Positions 33,120-44,286 of a stretch of 64,000 nt of DNA are shown in pieces. The position numbers and the translations under genes are program-made. Source of the stretch: Paraescarpia echinospica. Lineage: Eukaryota; Annelida; Polychaeta; Sabellida; Siboglinidae. The notes beneath the pieces are model-generated. The model made no database searches. It was given only the letters and a program-made list of their open reading frames with translations, and had not been told where the DNA came from. Position 1 is the first letter of the stretch; each line of letters begins with the position of its first letter. The DNA lies in assembly GCA_020002185.1 (NCBI GenBank), contig JAHLWY010000254.1:1-64000 (forward strand), given 5' to 3'.

Positions 33120-33478
33120 TTCCGGGTAACGCAACAGGCAAGTTGGCGTATAAAGGTGCATTCTGAATATGTTCAACGTGAGCAACATTTACTTATTAAT
33201 AATAATTCATTTTGGTCGTACTTGCTACCGTATATATATATATATATCACTGTGAGATTTTATTTTATTCAATAAATTATGTTTTTACAAAATTACGGTC
33301 GCTATGTCCGACAAGCGGAACAATAAATGTATGACACGCGAGTTTAATTGTTCGTCTTTTACGCAAGTTTATCTTAAAATTTCATATTATGTAAAACAAG
33401 TTTATATCGAGTTGAGAAAGTGATATACAGTTTATGGGGCCTGTAGATTCACTGGTAATTTGTATTTGAAATATGAAA

Positions 33479-33668
33479 ATAAAGAAGAACGAAGTTCTCT
33501 TGCATTTCATCACGTATTTAATAGTCAATCCGGTCTAATGATACAATAATCAAACAAGCTGTTACTGGTGTGGTGGAATACAGTCAATCGCGGCCCGGAG
33601 GCTTCCGGTTACGGGGAGCGTCTATTGTAGATATGTAAGTAGTAAGCGGGAGTGTTCATTATTTCCTA
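33479..33668 (-). repeat. 3' LTR, copy 2
   Basis: 190-bp LTR next to GAAA. Carries one substitution (GCATTTCATCACG on the plus strand) against the other LTRs (GCATTTAATCACG). Confidence 0.87.
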
Positions 33669-33767
33669 TCTCCCTCTAAGCTTTTACGAAGAGTGTCTGA
33701 GTAATAAGCTGAGAACATTTAGAATGGCGTGATTAAACATTTTAATGCTATAAGTCTTACTGAAAGT

Positions 33768-36506
33768 TCATTTCATCTCGTTATCAGTGTGCCAACCCGG
33801 TGCCTTGGGTTCACGGTTGGAGCGTCTCACAGCAGGTTCTGGAGGTGCCTTGGGTGGCAACGGTGACGTCAGCGGTATGATACGTCTAGCTGGTGGTATC
33901 GAGCTCGGCATTATCGGGCGGCTCGGGGTAGCGATGGCCAGTGTAGGGTGGTGTGACGGCGTAGTGACAGCCGTAGGGGCCACGGGAGATGGTGAGCCGT
34001 GAGACGGTGAGCGGTGAGTCACGTCTGGGGCCGGAGCCGGGCCAGCAGGTGTGGTGGGGGCCACGTCGGGCGGCGATGGCAACATCGGTGGGATCGTACG
34101 TGGGGGCGGCGGGGTCGGGGCTAGTCTCGTGCCGAGGTCTACATCGATTGGCCGAGGCGGTTCCGGGGAAGTGATCGGTGTGAACTTCCGTAGGAAACGA
34201 CGGTTGCGGAGCGTCACGCGACCGGATCCATCGACTTTGACCTGGTATTGGTCATGCTGTTTGACTTCCACGACCGTGCCGGTGCGGTCCCATTTGTTCG
34301 GGTGTTGTCCAGTTTGGTTCTGGATGCGGACATAGTCACCCACTGCCAGTGCGGGCAGGCGCCTGGTGTGTTCGCTCCAGTACTCGTGCGTCTTGATGTG
34401 CCTTTTGCGGAGTGCGTCTTCGCGGGCACGTAGTGTGTCGCGCCAGGTGTCGTGGGGGAGATACTTGCCGGGGATCACCGGGATGAAGTCACGTATCATG
34501 CGACCAAATACACACATTGCTGGTGATATCTTAGTGTCTGGGTCTGGCGTGTTGCGGTATTGTAAGACCGCTCGCTGTACTGCATCTGTGTCCAGATCGC
34601 CCTTCCCGCCGGTGTTGTCCGTTATCAAGCGCTTCATTGTCTTAACAGCGACCTCCGCGCGGCAATTGCTATGGGGGAAGGCGACTGAGGACAGCCTATG
34701 TTTCACGCCCCATGTGCGTAAGAACTGGCGGGTGTCGGTCGATGTGTATTCTGGACCGCCGTCCGATGCAAGCTCCTCCGGTGTCCCGTAGGTCACGAAA
34801 GTCTGTCTCAGAATGTTAACCAGGCCAGCCCCGCCCGCCGATGCCTTCGCGATGATGGGCCAATTCGAGTAGCGATCGACAACTACTACGTAGTGCACGC
34901 CCTTGTACGAGAAGAAGTCGGAGCATATCGCCTGGAACGGGTAGACGGGCAATATGGGCCGGGTGGGCGGCGCGGCTGGCTGGGACGGGGCCATGCGATG
35001 GCAGTGCTCGCATTCGTTGCGGACCTTGGCGATGTCCTCTGTCATACCGGGCCAGAATATCGATGTTTCCGCTCTTGCCGTCATCATAGACACGCCCTGG
35101 TGTGCTGCGTGGAGGGCGGCCAGCACGGCGTGTCGTAGCGCGAGTGGGATGATGATACGATCCTTATAGATGGCTACGCCGTCGGTCGTCGACAGCTCGT
35201 GTCGGTACAGGTGAAACTGTCGGATGGACACTGGCATCTCGCTCCGAGTCTTCGGCATGCCGTCCTCGATCAGTTCAGTGAGTAAGTGCATGTCGGGGTT
35301 GCTCGCGGTGGCCTCTCTCACGCGATCCCATGTCACCGACCCCAGTATCCCGGTGGCGTCACGGTGTGTCAGTAGTTCCGAATCAGCGTCGTCTGGTTCG
35401 TGTGTTCTGACCAAAAGCAGTGCGTCGGGGTGAGTGTGACCCCATAGGATATCCGATAGTGATGCGTGATCGTCCGGGAGGTCCGTCTTCACCGGGCGCC
35501 CCGTAGGGCGGCGTGACATTGCGTCGGCTGCTTTGTTTTTCATACCCGGCACGTGAGTAACACGGAAGCGGTATCGCAGTGTTTTCTCTTTCAAGTTACG
35601 TAGTCGCGAGTTCGGTATATCCTCCAGGGAGCGATCGCCGAAGATCTTCAAGAGTGGCTTGTGATCGACCGCGATGATGAGATCCTCGCAACCAAGCACG
35701 AAGTAGCGTGCTTTATCCAGTGCGTCGGCGACTGCCAGTGCCTCGCCTTCAATCGGGGCGTAGCGCGATTCCGCCGCGTGTGTAAATCGGCTACCGACCA
35801 GGGTCACTTTCCAGCCGCCGTTGCAGCAGTACGGTTTCACCGGCGTGCAACCACAGTGCTTCTGCAGTAGCCAGAAGCCGATTCCGGTTTTCGACCAGTC
35901 GGTGGCGATGCAGGTCGGCTTGCTCTTGTCGAATATCCTGACGCCGGTCTCGATTTCCTGGACGATGTGTTCCTTCGACTCATCGAATATCTCCTGAAGC
36001 TCCGTGTCCCATCGAAATTGTTGGCCCGCCTTCAGGAGTGCGCGGAACGGTAGCATTCGTTCCGCCATGCTGAAGGCGTATGAGACCTGGTTCACGAGAC
36101 CGAACCATGAGCGGATGTCGTGAATGTTACGTGGCACGGGGAAGTTCAGGATTGCATCAGAATATTTCGGGCTGGGTAGTACGCTGTCCATTGTGATGGT
36201 GAATCCCGCAAAATCCACGACGGGGCTGCTAAAGACGAATTTCCCCGGGTTCAGGGTTATGCCATTCCGACCGCACACGTCAAGCCATTGCACGGCCTGG
36301 TGGAAGCTGTCGGCGATACTATCCGACCAGAGCAGGGCGTCGTCGATGCATTTCGTGTGGTCGTCTATCCCCGAGACAATCTCGTCGTATCGGCGAGTGT
36401 AGCCGTCGCCCGACGCGCGATACCCCTGTGGAGCGACACAGTAGCGGTAACGTCCCCACGGCGTGATGAACGTCGTCAGGTGTTTATCGTCCTCGTGCAG
36501 ACGCAC
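33768..36506 (-). CDS. RT-RNase H-integrase ORF, copy 2
   Basis: A single 912-codon frame covering what is split in copy 1. RT core with APQGY and the C-I-D-D catalytic box (near residue 53), RNase H with VDHKPL and NKAADAMSRR (to about residue 335), the integrase zinc domain, the DDE core with ASDGGPEY and RAEVAVK, a GPY/F-like module and a proline-rich tail. It is in frame with the gag-protease ORF upstream and parted from it only by one stop, so the polyprotein was about 1,600 residues. One residue in RNase H differs from copy 1 (KPYCC against KPFCC). Confidence 0.9.
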   Translation of the reverse strand: MRLHEDDKHLTTFITPWGRYRYCVAPQGYRASGDGYTRRYDEIVSGIDDHTKCIDDALLWSDSIADSFHQAVQWLDVCGRNGITLNPGKFVFSSPVVDFAGFTITMDSVLPSPKYSDAILNFPVPRNIHDIRSWFGLVNQVSYAFSMAERMLPFRALLKAGQQFRWDTELQEIFDESKEHIVQEIETGVRIFDKSKPTCIATDWSKTGIGFWLLQKHCGCTPVKPYCCNGGWKVTLVGSRFTHAAESRYAPIEGEALAVADALDKARYFVLGCEDLIIAVDHKPLLKIFGDRSLEDIPNSRLRNLKEKTLRYRFRVTHVPGMKNKAADAMSRRPTGRPVKTDLPDDHASLSDILWGHTHPDALLLVRTHEPDDADSELLTHRDATGILGSVTWDRVREATASNPDMHLLTELIEDGMPKTRSEMPVSIRQFHLYRHELSTTDGVAIYKDRIIIPLALRHAVLAALHAAHQGVSMMTARAETSIFWPGMTEDIAKVRNECEHCHRMAPSQPAAPPTRPILPVYPFQAICSDFFSYKGVHYVVVVDRYSNWPIIAKASAGGAGLVNILRQTFVTYGTPEELASDGGPEYTSTDTRQFLRTWGVKHRLSSVAFPHSNCRAEVAVKTMKRLITDNTGGKGDLDTDAVQRAVLQYRNTPDPDTKISPAMCVFGRMIRDFIPVIPGKYLPHDTWRDTLRAREDALRKRHIKTHEYWSEHTRRLPALAVGDYVRIQNQTGQHPNKWDRTGTVVEVKQHDQYQVKVDGSGRVTLRNRRFLRKFTPITSPEPPRPIDVDLGTRLAPTPPPPRTIPPMLPSPPDVAPTTPAGPAPAPDVTHRSPSHGSPSPVAPTAVTTPSHHPTLAIATPSRPIMPSSIPPARRIIPLTSPLPPKAPPEPAVRRSNREPKAPGWHTDNEMK

Positions 36507-36512
36507 GCTGTG

Positions 36513-38582
36513 TTACCCATTCCAAGCGTCGAATACCGTCTTACGCTTGTTCTCGGGGACACCTCGCGCCTGATGGAACGGGGATGGGGTTTGGTGGGTT
36601 TCACGTGCCGCATGTACATTTAATGCCTGAAAGTCCACCGTGCGTCTTGGCTTGCCATTCTTTTTGGCACAAATCACCATACGGTGGCACCATGTGACCC
36701 GATCGCCGACTGGTACCTTCTCGAGCACACCGAGACGTACATCCTCGTCCAAGCCGGCCTTGACCTCGTCCTGCCAGTGCACGGCCACCGGTATTGGACT
36801 GTGTCGTGCGACAGGTGTCGCATCCTTGTCTATCATCAGTCGCAAGGGTGGGCCCGACATCATGGGCAGTGTTTGGTGGGTACATGTGTTGAATGTGCTC
36901 GCCGCGTACCGCCTCTTCAGCCACGACTCGATCGCTGCTCGGTTCTCCTCGGTCGCGGGCATCGGTAGGCCCTTGGGGAGTGGCGGCGGTGCTGTGCGCG
37001 GTGTGCATGGGCATGGGGTTGGAGTGGCTGCGTCATCTGATGCAATGACCTCGCCAATGGTAGGGAATGTCTCGCTAATCATCCCCAGGTCGATGCACGC
37101 GGCCAGTGACAGGAAGATACGATCTGATGTGTTGGTGATGCAGGCGATTTGTCGTGTCTCATGCGTTATGGCCCGGCTGTCGGTACCCGAGAATCGCACC
37201 ACCATCGCTCCGAGGATAGGTATCCCTCCCTCGTTCGCCGCTCTCATCGTCATGGTGACCGGTATGAGGTCGTCTGCATTGAGCCCCATCCTCTCGGCCA
37301 CTTGTATGCCCATTAGGCAGCTCTGGCATCCGGTATCTGTCATCGCGGGGAGTTCGGCGGCGCTTACTCGCTTCCTGAGCGCGAAACCGAGGGCACGGTA
37401 ATCCTCCTCGAATGCTCCGACGTAGACCCGGACGTACGGCTGCGGGTCGGATGCGCGTTTATTCCACCTGTCACAAAGGTTATCGTACAGATGGTGGTCT
37501 AGTGCGATTGCCTTGACGTCGGCAACCGGTCCGTTTACCATCGTGCACGGTTCGAAGGCCGCGGACTGTTCGTCACTTGTCTCGGCGGTCTCAGTCGGCC
37601 GGCGGGCGTACGCCTTGCCGAGGCAAGCGCGTTCTATGTGGTTCACGTTCTTGCATTTACCACATCGCTTGTCGTACGCTGGGCATTGGCTTCTCCTTAT
37701 GCTCCACGGCGGGTTCTTACCGTGGCCCTTCTCCGCGCAGAACCAACACAATGCCGTGGGGTCGAACGTATGTTCGGGCTTCGGATCAGGTATCGGCTTA
37801 GTTGTCGCCGCGCCCCTGGTTCGCACTTTATGTTGCTTATTGCGGCGGTATGTACTACTCGCCGCGTTAACACTCGGGGTATCCAGCAGGCGCGATGCCG
37901 ATCGCTTGCCTGACTCACGCGCCTCGACGAACTTAATCATCTCCTCGATCTTCATCTTTTGGTTCTGGTCGCTTATCAAATCCAACTGAATCTCGTCGTC
38001 CACTATACCGCGAGCGAGTACGTCGCGCAATATCTTGCCGGCGAAGTCGACCATCTCGTCGCACTCTGCTTTGGTGCACTTGATTCGGTAATCACAGGTG
38101 TCAGCTTGACCCTTGATTCGGGCGTAGAATGATCGAATTTGTTCCTCGCGTCCCTGGCGCATGTCATGTAATGCGTACCGTGCCACCATGATGTTCTCAC
38201 TGCGTACCGCGAGTGCCTTCATCGCCGCTAACACGTTTACCTCGGTGCCTCCGACCATGAAACCTCCGTTTGAACGAGTGAGGTCCCGTCTCAGTTCGTC
38301 ATCACAACACTCCAATAGCTGAACAACGATGTCGTCTCCCCGGAGGCGTGTGCCGTCTCGATATTCGCCCCACCTGGTTTCAAAGTATGCCCAGGTTTCT
38401 GACGTACCAGCTAACGATACGGTAGGGCGTTTGAGCTTTTCCATTTTCCCACCAGGTGTCGCCGCGGCATGAATCGAGTGTGTCAACCCATGAATCTTTA
38501 GGAGCTCGACTATTATTGCAGCGTCGTCGTTCCGTGATACGTGGTCACATCCTGGGAATGGACACGCAACCTCAATCACCAT
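36513..38582 (-). CDS. Gag-protease-RT(N-terminal) ORF, copy 2
   Basis: Start chosen at the first in-frame ATG; the frame is open upstream through the decamers. Same knuckles, DTG protease and RT start as copy 1. Residues unlike copies 1 and 3: V for D just before the ATG region, F for S in GGFMVGG, G for V in LGKAYARR, and T for A in PAMTDTG beside the protease active site. From there inward it agrees with copy 1 almost completely, including the stop. Confidence 0.87.
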   Translation of the reverse strand: MVIEVACPFPGCDHVSRNDDAAIIVELLKIHGLTHSIHAAATPGGKMEKLKRPTVSLAGTSETWAYFETRWGEYRDGTRLRGDDIVVQLLECCDDELRRDLTRSNGGFMVGGTEVNVLAAMKALAVRSENIMVARYALHDMRQGREEQIRSFYARIKGQADTCDYRIKCTKAECDEMVDFAGKILRDVLARGIVDDEIQLDLISDQNQKMKIEEMIKFVEARESGKRSASRLLDTPSVNAASSTYRRNKQHKVRTRGAATTKPIPDPKPEHTFDPTALCWFCAEKGHGKNPPWSIRRSQCPAYDKRCGKCKNVNHIERACLGKAYARRPTETAETSDEQSAAFEPCTMVNGPVADVKAIALDHHLYDNLCDRWNKRASDPQPYVRVYVGAFEEDYRALGFALRKRVSAAELPAMTDTGCQSCLMGIQVAERMGLNADDLIPVTMTMRAANEGGIPILGAMVVRFSGTDSRAITHETRQIACITNTSDRIFLSLAACIDLGMISETFPTIGEVIASDDAATPTPCPCTPRTAPPPLPKGLPMPATEENRAAIESWLKRRYAASTFNTCTHQTLPMMSGPPLRLMIDKDATPVARHSPIPVAVHWQDEVKAGLDEDVRLGVLEKVPVGDRVTWCHRMVICAKKNGKPRRTVDFQALNVHAARETHQTPSPFHQARGVPENKRKTVFDAWNG

Positions 38583-38668
38583 GTTTGCAGTGTTAACTGG
38601 CTCTAGACAGTTGAATGGCAGAGTCCGCAGGGCTTCAATGTTATCAATAGTTGCGCAGCTTGCTGTCG

Positions 38669-38778
38669 CTGCCAACAGTTTCCGACGGTTTCCGACGATT
38701 TCCGACGGCTGTCGACGGCTGCCGACGGCTGCCGACGGATTCTAGCGGCTGCAGACGGCTGCTGATGGCTGCCGACGG
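38669..38778 (-). repeat. Decamer leader array, copy 2
   Basis: Eleven 10-mers, mirror of 2,381-2,490. Confidence 0.87.
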
Positions 38779-38862
38779 TATTCAGTAAATTTGTCTATTT
38801 ACCAGTTTCTCCATCGAATAGCCGTCCCGTACTTATCTGCGCCGTCTCAGCAGTGTTTGATT

Positions 38863-39052
38863 ATAAAGAAGAACGAAGTTCTCTTGCATTTAATCACGTA
38901 TTTAATAGTCAATCCGGTCTAATGATACAATAATCAAACAAGCTGTTACTGGTGTGGTGGAATACAGTCAATCGCGGCCCGGAGGCTTCCGGTTACGGGG
39001 AGCGTCTATTGTAGATCTGTAAGTAGTAAGCGGGAGTGTTCATTATTTCCTA
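38863..39052 (-). repeat. 5' LTR, copy 2
   Basis: 190-bp LTR ending at GAAA. It keeps TGAACACTCCC where copies 1 and 3 have TTAACACTCCC. Confidence 0.88.
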
Positions 39053-39111
39053 GAAAGATCTCATAATGCAATGTTAGCCACTTTTGCAATATTCATCAAT
39101 CTCGTGTCTGG

Positions 39112-40085
39112 CTAATCTCTACGGAGTACATCTCTCATGTCCGTAACAATATATATGATCTTCTTTCTCACTGAATGGTACAAAACGAGATACAAGAAAC
39201 TGTTCATGAGGGAAATGCAACTGTAAATCCACATAGTGCTGCATGAAGCGAAACACGTTAGTGATTCTCTCATCGTGGATGGCATGACGTAACACAGCAA
39301 ATGTCAAAAGGGGAACATTTAGCGCCAGAGAAACGAAACAGATAATGAGTATATTTTTAGCCGATCGAATCTGTCACCAAGCCAGTGTTTCCAGCGTCAC
39401 GTCTGACCCTATTGCCTAACGACAGTACCTTGTCTGCTATCTGTCTCTGCATGTGTCAGCACAACGACGACCAGGATTCTGATGGTGGCAAAGGTCAGAG
39501 GAATGACGGGAATGATGACAGTTAGAACATATGTGAAGAGAATCAGTGTTGACACTTGTTTGCATTTTTTTGGTACCCCGTATGTATACATCGACATGTT
39601 CCACGTGGCGTTTATCGAGTACTTCGCCGCAGCCTGCGCGGCGCCGATTACCCACGTGAAGACGATGATACCGTAGCAACGATTGCGGGTGAGGAGTTGC
39701 TCATAGCGGAACGGTTTCAATATGGCGATCATCTTCGACAGGGCCACGCAGCTGAGGCTGTAGAGTGAGATGAATCCGAACCACCAGTAGCAGAACATTT
39801 GTGTTTCTGGCAGATATTCGGTCGTGCGGCGTATGCTTGGGGTGGCATCTGATCACAAGGTGGCTGATCGGCATGGCCGTGCAACCACCTACCAAGTCGG
39901 CGACGCACAGCGAAAACTTGAATAGTCCAGTGCGGTCCTCGCGCAGTGCGTGATACCTGGGCGGTGACAGCGATGACGAGAGCATTCATGATGATGATTA
40001 AGACGATCACCGCACTTATAATGGTAGGTTTTGCGTTGTTAAATTCGTAGACATCCATTGCGAAAATAGTATTATTTTTCAACAT
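39112..40085 (-). pseudogene. Rhodopsin-class GPCR pseudogene (copy 2)
   Basis: Mirror of 1,074-2,047 with the same frame breaks. It differs from copies 1 and 3 at about a dozen bases: for example FISLYS for FILLYS, VPKKCKQ for VPKKFKQ and YVLTVIIP for YILAVNIP. Copies 1 and 3 translate identically. The same S-K-M replaces D-R-Y. Confidence 0.8.
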
Positions 40086-40142
40086 TATTTACGATCGGAC
40101 ACCCAGCGATACGGCGATTTTAAGTTACAACACGCAGGCTCA

Positions 40143-40651
40143 TCAATCCCTTACAAAAATACCACTCAAATATCATTGGATGGTATTAGGGTGTATTATG
40201 GCCAATGGTATTTGAATGGTCTTCAATGGTATTTTGAATGGTCCTTGTAATTAACCCTTTTTGTACTGTTCAATTGTATTCTGAATGGATTTCAAGGATA
40301 TTAGGGGGTATTATGGCCAAGAGTATTTGAATGGTATTTAATCCAATCGTATTAAATGGTCCTCTGTGGTATATCATCGAATGGTTTATCACTGAGGGTC
40401 ATTCATAATCTCATTCAAAATATCATTCAATTGTATTCTGAATGGTCTTCAAACCAATGGTATTGAATCAAATATTCAAAATATCATTGAATTGTATTTT
40501 AAATGGTTTTCAATGGTATTTGCCAGTATAATTTATTATACCGTTCTATGGTATACCATTGGTAAACCATTCAGAATACCACTGGATTACATCGAATGGT
40601 ATACCACTGAAGCATATTGTTGAAAACAATTCAACAAACCATTGAACAGCG
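40143..40651. repeat. CATT-type minisatellite (copy 2)
   Basis: Mirror of 508-1,013, beginning AATCCCTTACAAAAATACC. Confidence 0.85.
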
Positions 40652-40653
40652 TA

Positions 40654-40752
40654 TTCTAAATAACAATTTCAAGCTTACATAAACGTTGAATTCCATTGAT
40701 TATCACTCAATGTATTCAAATGTTTATGTAAGGTTGAAATTGTTATTTAGAA
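40654..40752. repeat. Long hairpin (copy 2)
   Basis: Mirror of 407-505. Two bases in the loop and its edge differ from copies 1 and 3 (TCAATG for TCTATG, and TTCCATT for TACCATT). Confidence 0.85.
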
Positions 40753-41158
40753 TAAAATGGTTCGTTATGTTCGAAAGTTCATTATTAAAATTCGTTATTT
40801 GTGCAGAAATTCATCAGACATCCAATAACAAAAACTTGGGACAGGTTTGTTTATTTGTTATTGGCGAGTTATAAGCGAGTTCGTTATATTCGATATTTAT
40901 TGTACCTGTGCGATGAAGTTTTAGACAATCTAATGAAGTATAGTTTATCGTAATCCAGTTTATGTTGACGACATATTACTCAGGAACAGAATAGAACAGA
41001 AAAAATAGCTAAGATAAATTAACAACAGTTTAATGGTATGCCGGTCTTAATTGTTTGCACATGCGTATGTATGAGCCCTCCTTATTAATACAAGAGGTTC
41101 AACCATGCACGTACAGTAATAATAATTGTTGTATATGTCGAATATATAATCAAACTTA

Positions 41159-41924
41159 TGATATAGAAGATGTCTGGGAAAAGACGAGTAGTCAGAATAA
41201 TAAACTTTAATAACAATGAGGAAAGAATTGCATTTGTACGCGTGCCACAAACGTGAATCAAATTCTGCTAAAACCCTAGAACAAGTGATTAACAGCGAAC
41301 ACAATGTTCCCACCATCATTACCAACTAAATGCAATTCACATGAAAGCTACGTACCAGACAGGTTTCATACAAATCTTGTTCTTACCGCATTATATAAAA
41401 AAGATGGGTTGTCTAATGTCGCCCAACACGGATTAACGAGGCAAAATAGAAAGTTATAGCCAACAGGAAATACAGCCTTACATTTAAGTTACAACTACAA
41501 CTCACAGGGCATGATGATCGACGTGGACACATACAAAGATGATACATCTTACCAACCTTAGGGTGTCCCAGTACAACTAACTACTGAAGGTGTGATCCAT
41601 GTTCACTCCTTCCGTGACTGTTTTGTTTTAAATTTATTTATGACCTACCTTTTTAATAATCCATGTTTTCATAACAAAACATGCAGTTTGATTAAATACA
41701 TTTTCCCCCTCAAATTTCTGCATTTGGAAATGGGATATCTCTGGAAATAATTATGCTATATACAAATATTGTTTTCAGCGTTCCATTCAGCAGACACAAC
41801 TGTTTGAAATGATCAGACAATTTTAAATAGTTTAAAAGAGATAAGCACATTTGTTGCAATAAACAAGGTTTTTTTGTCCTTTACCAAAAACGTTATTTAA
41901 AAAATAAAACGTACGCCAAAATAA
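41159..41924. other. B segment, non-coding start
   Basis: No gene is seen; AT-rich. Mirrors 57,134-57,899. Confidence 0.5.
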
Positions 41925-41950
41925 TGTGTGTGTGTGTGTGTGTGTGTGTG
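41925..41950. repeat. (TG)13 microsatellite
   Basis: Thirteen TG units; the mirror at 57,104-57,133 has about fifteen CA units, one of the differences between the B arms. Confidence 0.95.
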
Positions 41951-43562
41951 CTCCAAACAGAATGGCAGTGTTTCAAAACGTGCCAATGTTGGCTCAAAAT
42001 GGTGGCCATTTTCTTTGTTACCATGGAAACAGTGGATTGGCCTGAAAAAAGAGTTCAATATATTTTACCCAGTATGGTCCATTACATACTTTGGGCAGAC
42101 AAAATTGCACAATTTCCACAACTAACAAAATAATTCTATCTACCTGTTGTGTCTAGCCTTATCATCTGGCATATGAATACAAATTGTAAAGATGGTCAAT
42201 TTTAAGGGGAAGTGAGAAAGCAGATGGTTGTCCAAAAACAAGTTTTACTGTAAACAAAACAGTTTGGCTCTTGATATTAATCATCATAATTTTGTATTAT
42301 TAAGACATTTCAATATTATATCAAAGTTTTTATTCACACTATAACGACGAAGCGTATAATTGAGTTTTGATATATCGCGCTTTGCCCTGAAATCTTACAT
42401 ATGTACAGTATACATTATATAATACAACGATATTCAATAATTCAGAATACACAAAAACTATACGACTGTTATTGATTTAATTGTTGTGCAGCCTGGAGAA
42501 AGCTTGCTTTTGTCCATCATGCAGCGATGACACCAAGCTGAAATACATGGAAAAGAACACAATAAAATACAATGTGTGTGGCTAATATAATATTATACTT
42601 GTACTTGTCAAAAAAGTTAAGATCTCAATCTGGGATATTCCGTCCTTCCGAATAGTGATCACAGTCATTATTGTCTATTCTATCAATATATTCTATTAGT
42701 GTATATTTTCTAACTGTTTTGTTCAACTGACAGCGTAATGGACAAGGCCTCTTTTTATACCTGCATTTAAGCAGGAATAATGAAAAACGCAAGACATTCG
42801 ATCTGTCAAACGCAAAGCATGCATAAGTTAGATTGAGAAATTGTCTGCAGTTGGTATCCATGTTATACCACAACTGACGTGCTGCCGGTGCTGGTAATGC
42901 ATTTCCAAGTTGAAAATGTATATATAAGTTGCGTCATTATCTGCTTTTGTCTAATTAATTAAACTGTACGTTTCTACACCACATAGCAGGAAAGAAACAT
43001 TGAATTTGAAAATGTCAGTTTGAATTTGGATGGATGGATTGGATGTCACACACTGGTTTGCCATTTGTGAACTTACCCATATATGTTGCAGCAACTTCGT
43101 CTAGTATACGTGACCGCGATGTTCCTTTATATAAAATTATTACTATTAGGCTTAATAGTCGTTAAACGTTGCGCACGTAACTGCACGTTGTGCGATAATT
43201 GAAACATTGACCGATCGAGAGCACAGAACTAAAATTATTTCGTAACCAGCCGTTAAGTATTATTACTGTTGGTCAAAATGTTATAAAACAACACACAACA
43301 TTACTACCTTTTGTTTCGTGGCATAAATACGAACGCTGGCCTGATTTGTTCGTTATGATGTTTCTTTCTTTGACCACGACACAAAATCAAATCAGTTCAA
43401 AAGTTGGCGCGCATCGAAATGACTCACTGGTAATCCGTAGAGTTATATAAAAACATCGTAACTTAGACATGCATATAATTATTATAATCTTTATTCTGAC
43501 TCAAACATTCACCACATGACACACAATACATACGTTTCAAAAACATCTACATATACCGTTTA
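41951..43562. other. B segment, non-coding
   Basis: No gene is supported. An 82-codon minus-strand frame at 42,625-42,873 has no recognisable product, though it is open in both B arms with one residue changed. At about 43,438 this arm lacks 47 bases found in the other (55,573-55,619). Confidence 0.45.
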
Positions 43563-44020
43563 TGGTACCACTGAGTTGAAAGTATCATTCAGTTTACCAC
43601 TGAACGTTCAATGGTTTCTAGGCAAGGGGTACGTTGTCGACGTTCAGAATAATGAATTATGTTTTCAAATATGAATAAGACTCGCCAGTTTACTACTGAG
43701 GCTCGACTGTATCCATGCAGTACACGTGGTTTGTTGTGTAACCTTTCAAAGGTATTGGATGGTACTTTTCAAATACCATACCACTGGCACCAACCTGATT
43801 GATCACTGAATGGTGCAGTGCTACTGAATGATAAGTTCAAATACCATTGAGAGTACCACTGAGACACACTGAACACTGATTTATCATTGAATGGTATTGA
43901 ATGATATGTTCAAATATCATTATGAGTACCACCGAAACATGATTAATTGTATCATTGAATGGTTCAGTGGTACTGAATGGTAGGTGTGTTCAAATACAAT
44001 TGAGAGTACCATTGAGACGC
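43563..44020. repeat. CATT-type minisatellite, B arm, upstream of LINE
   Basis: Tandem degenerate units of about 60-70 bases with AATGGTATTTGAACATACC and CCATTCAATGATAAATCAG words. The LINE follows directly. The other half of the array, beyond the LINE, is seen only at 49,284-49,825. Confidence 0.85.
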
Positions 44021-44286
44021 TGAGATGTGTGCAGGGTAACTATCCGGGCCTAAGAAAGGTTAGGTGAGTTAACTACGCAAAAGAAGAATGACATTTCGTG
44101 GTATTTGCCAGATATTTAATGGTGCAATCTGAAACGGGTCAATTATCGTCCACTCCATAAATGCTTCCCTAGGACTACGTCGCTCTTGACCAGACAAAAC
44201 AACCGACCAAGGTTACGTAACAACTACCGAGGCCCAACAACAATCGCTACACCTGTGATTACACAACATCCACCACAGTGCCGAAC

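Larger units (their letters stand above)
33479..39052 (-). mobile_element. Ty3/gypsy LTR retrotransposon, copy 2
   Basis: Mirror copy on the minus strand: 3' LTR at 33,479-33,668, 5' LTR at 38,863-39,052, flanking GAAA at 33,475-33,478 and 39,053-39,056 (the TTTC duplication read on the other strand). This is the best preserved of the three. The only visible break in gag-pol is the in-frame stop at 36,513-36,515, shared with copy 1. Its 5' LTR reads TGAACAC, like the 3' LTR, so it keeps the older state at that site. Confidence 0.95.
23830..41158 (-). repeat. Palindrome 1, right arm (A')
   Basis: Reverse complement of 1-17,318. Divergence from the left arm is uneven. Over the GPCR relic I count roughly a dozen substitutions in about 1.1 kb. 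From the left-arm position 3,998 inward through the retrotransposon I see only a few differences in several kilobases. The end given, 41,158, is only where the window's first base pairs; similarity to the neighbouring unit does not break there. Confidence 0.97.

Noticed and set aside
1..41158. Palindrome 1 as a missed sequencing adapter (simple read fold-back)
   Set aside because: Fold-back reads give arms meeting at a point with random errors only. Here a 6.5-kb unique spacer separates arms that differ by shared derived substitutions and indels. An assembly or haplotype join is still possible and is kept open in the findings.
41158..41159. A structural junction at the end of the right arm of palindrome 1
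   Set aside because: The position is only where the window's first base pairs; the same A-B joint is found at 57,899/57,900, so sequence is continuous there.
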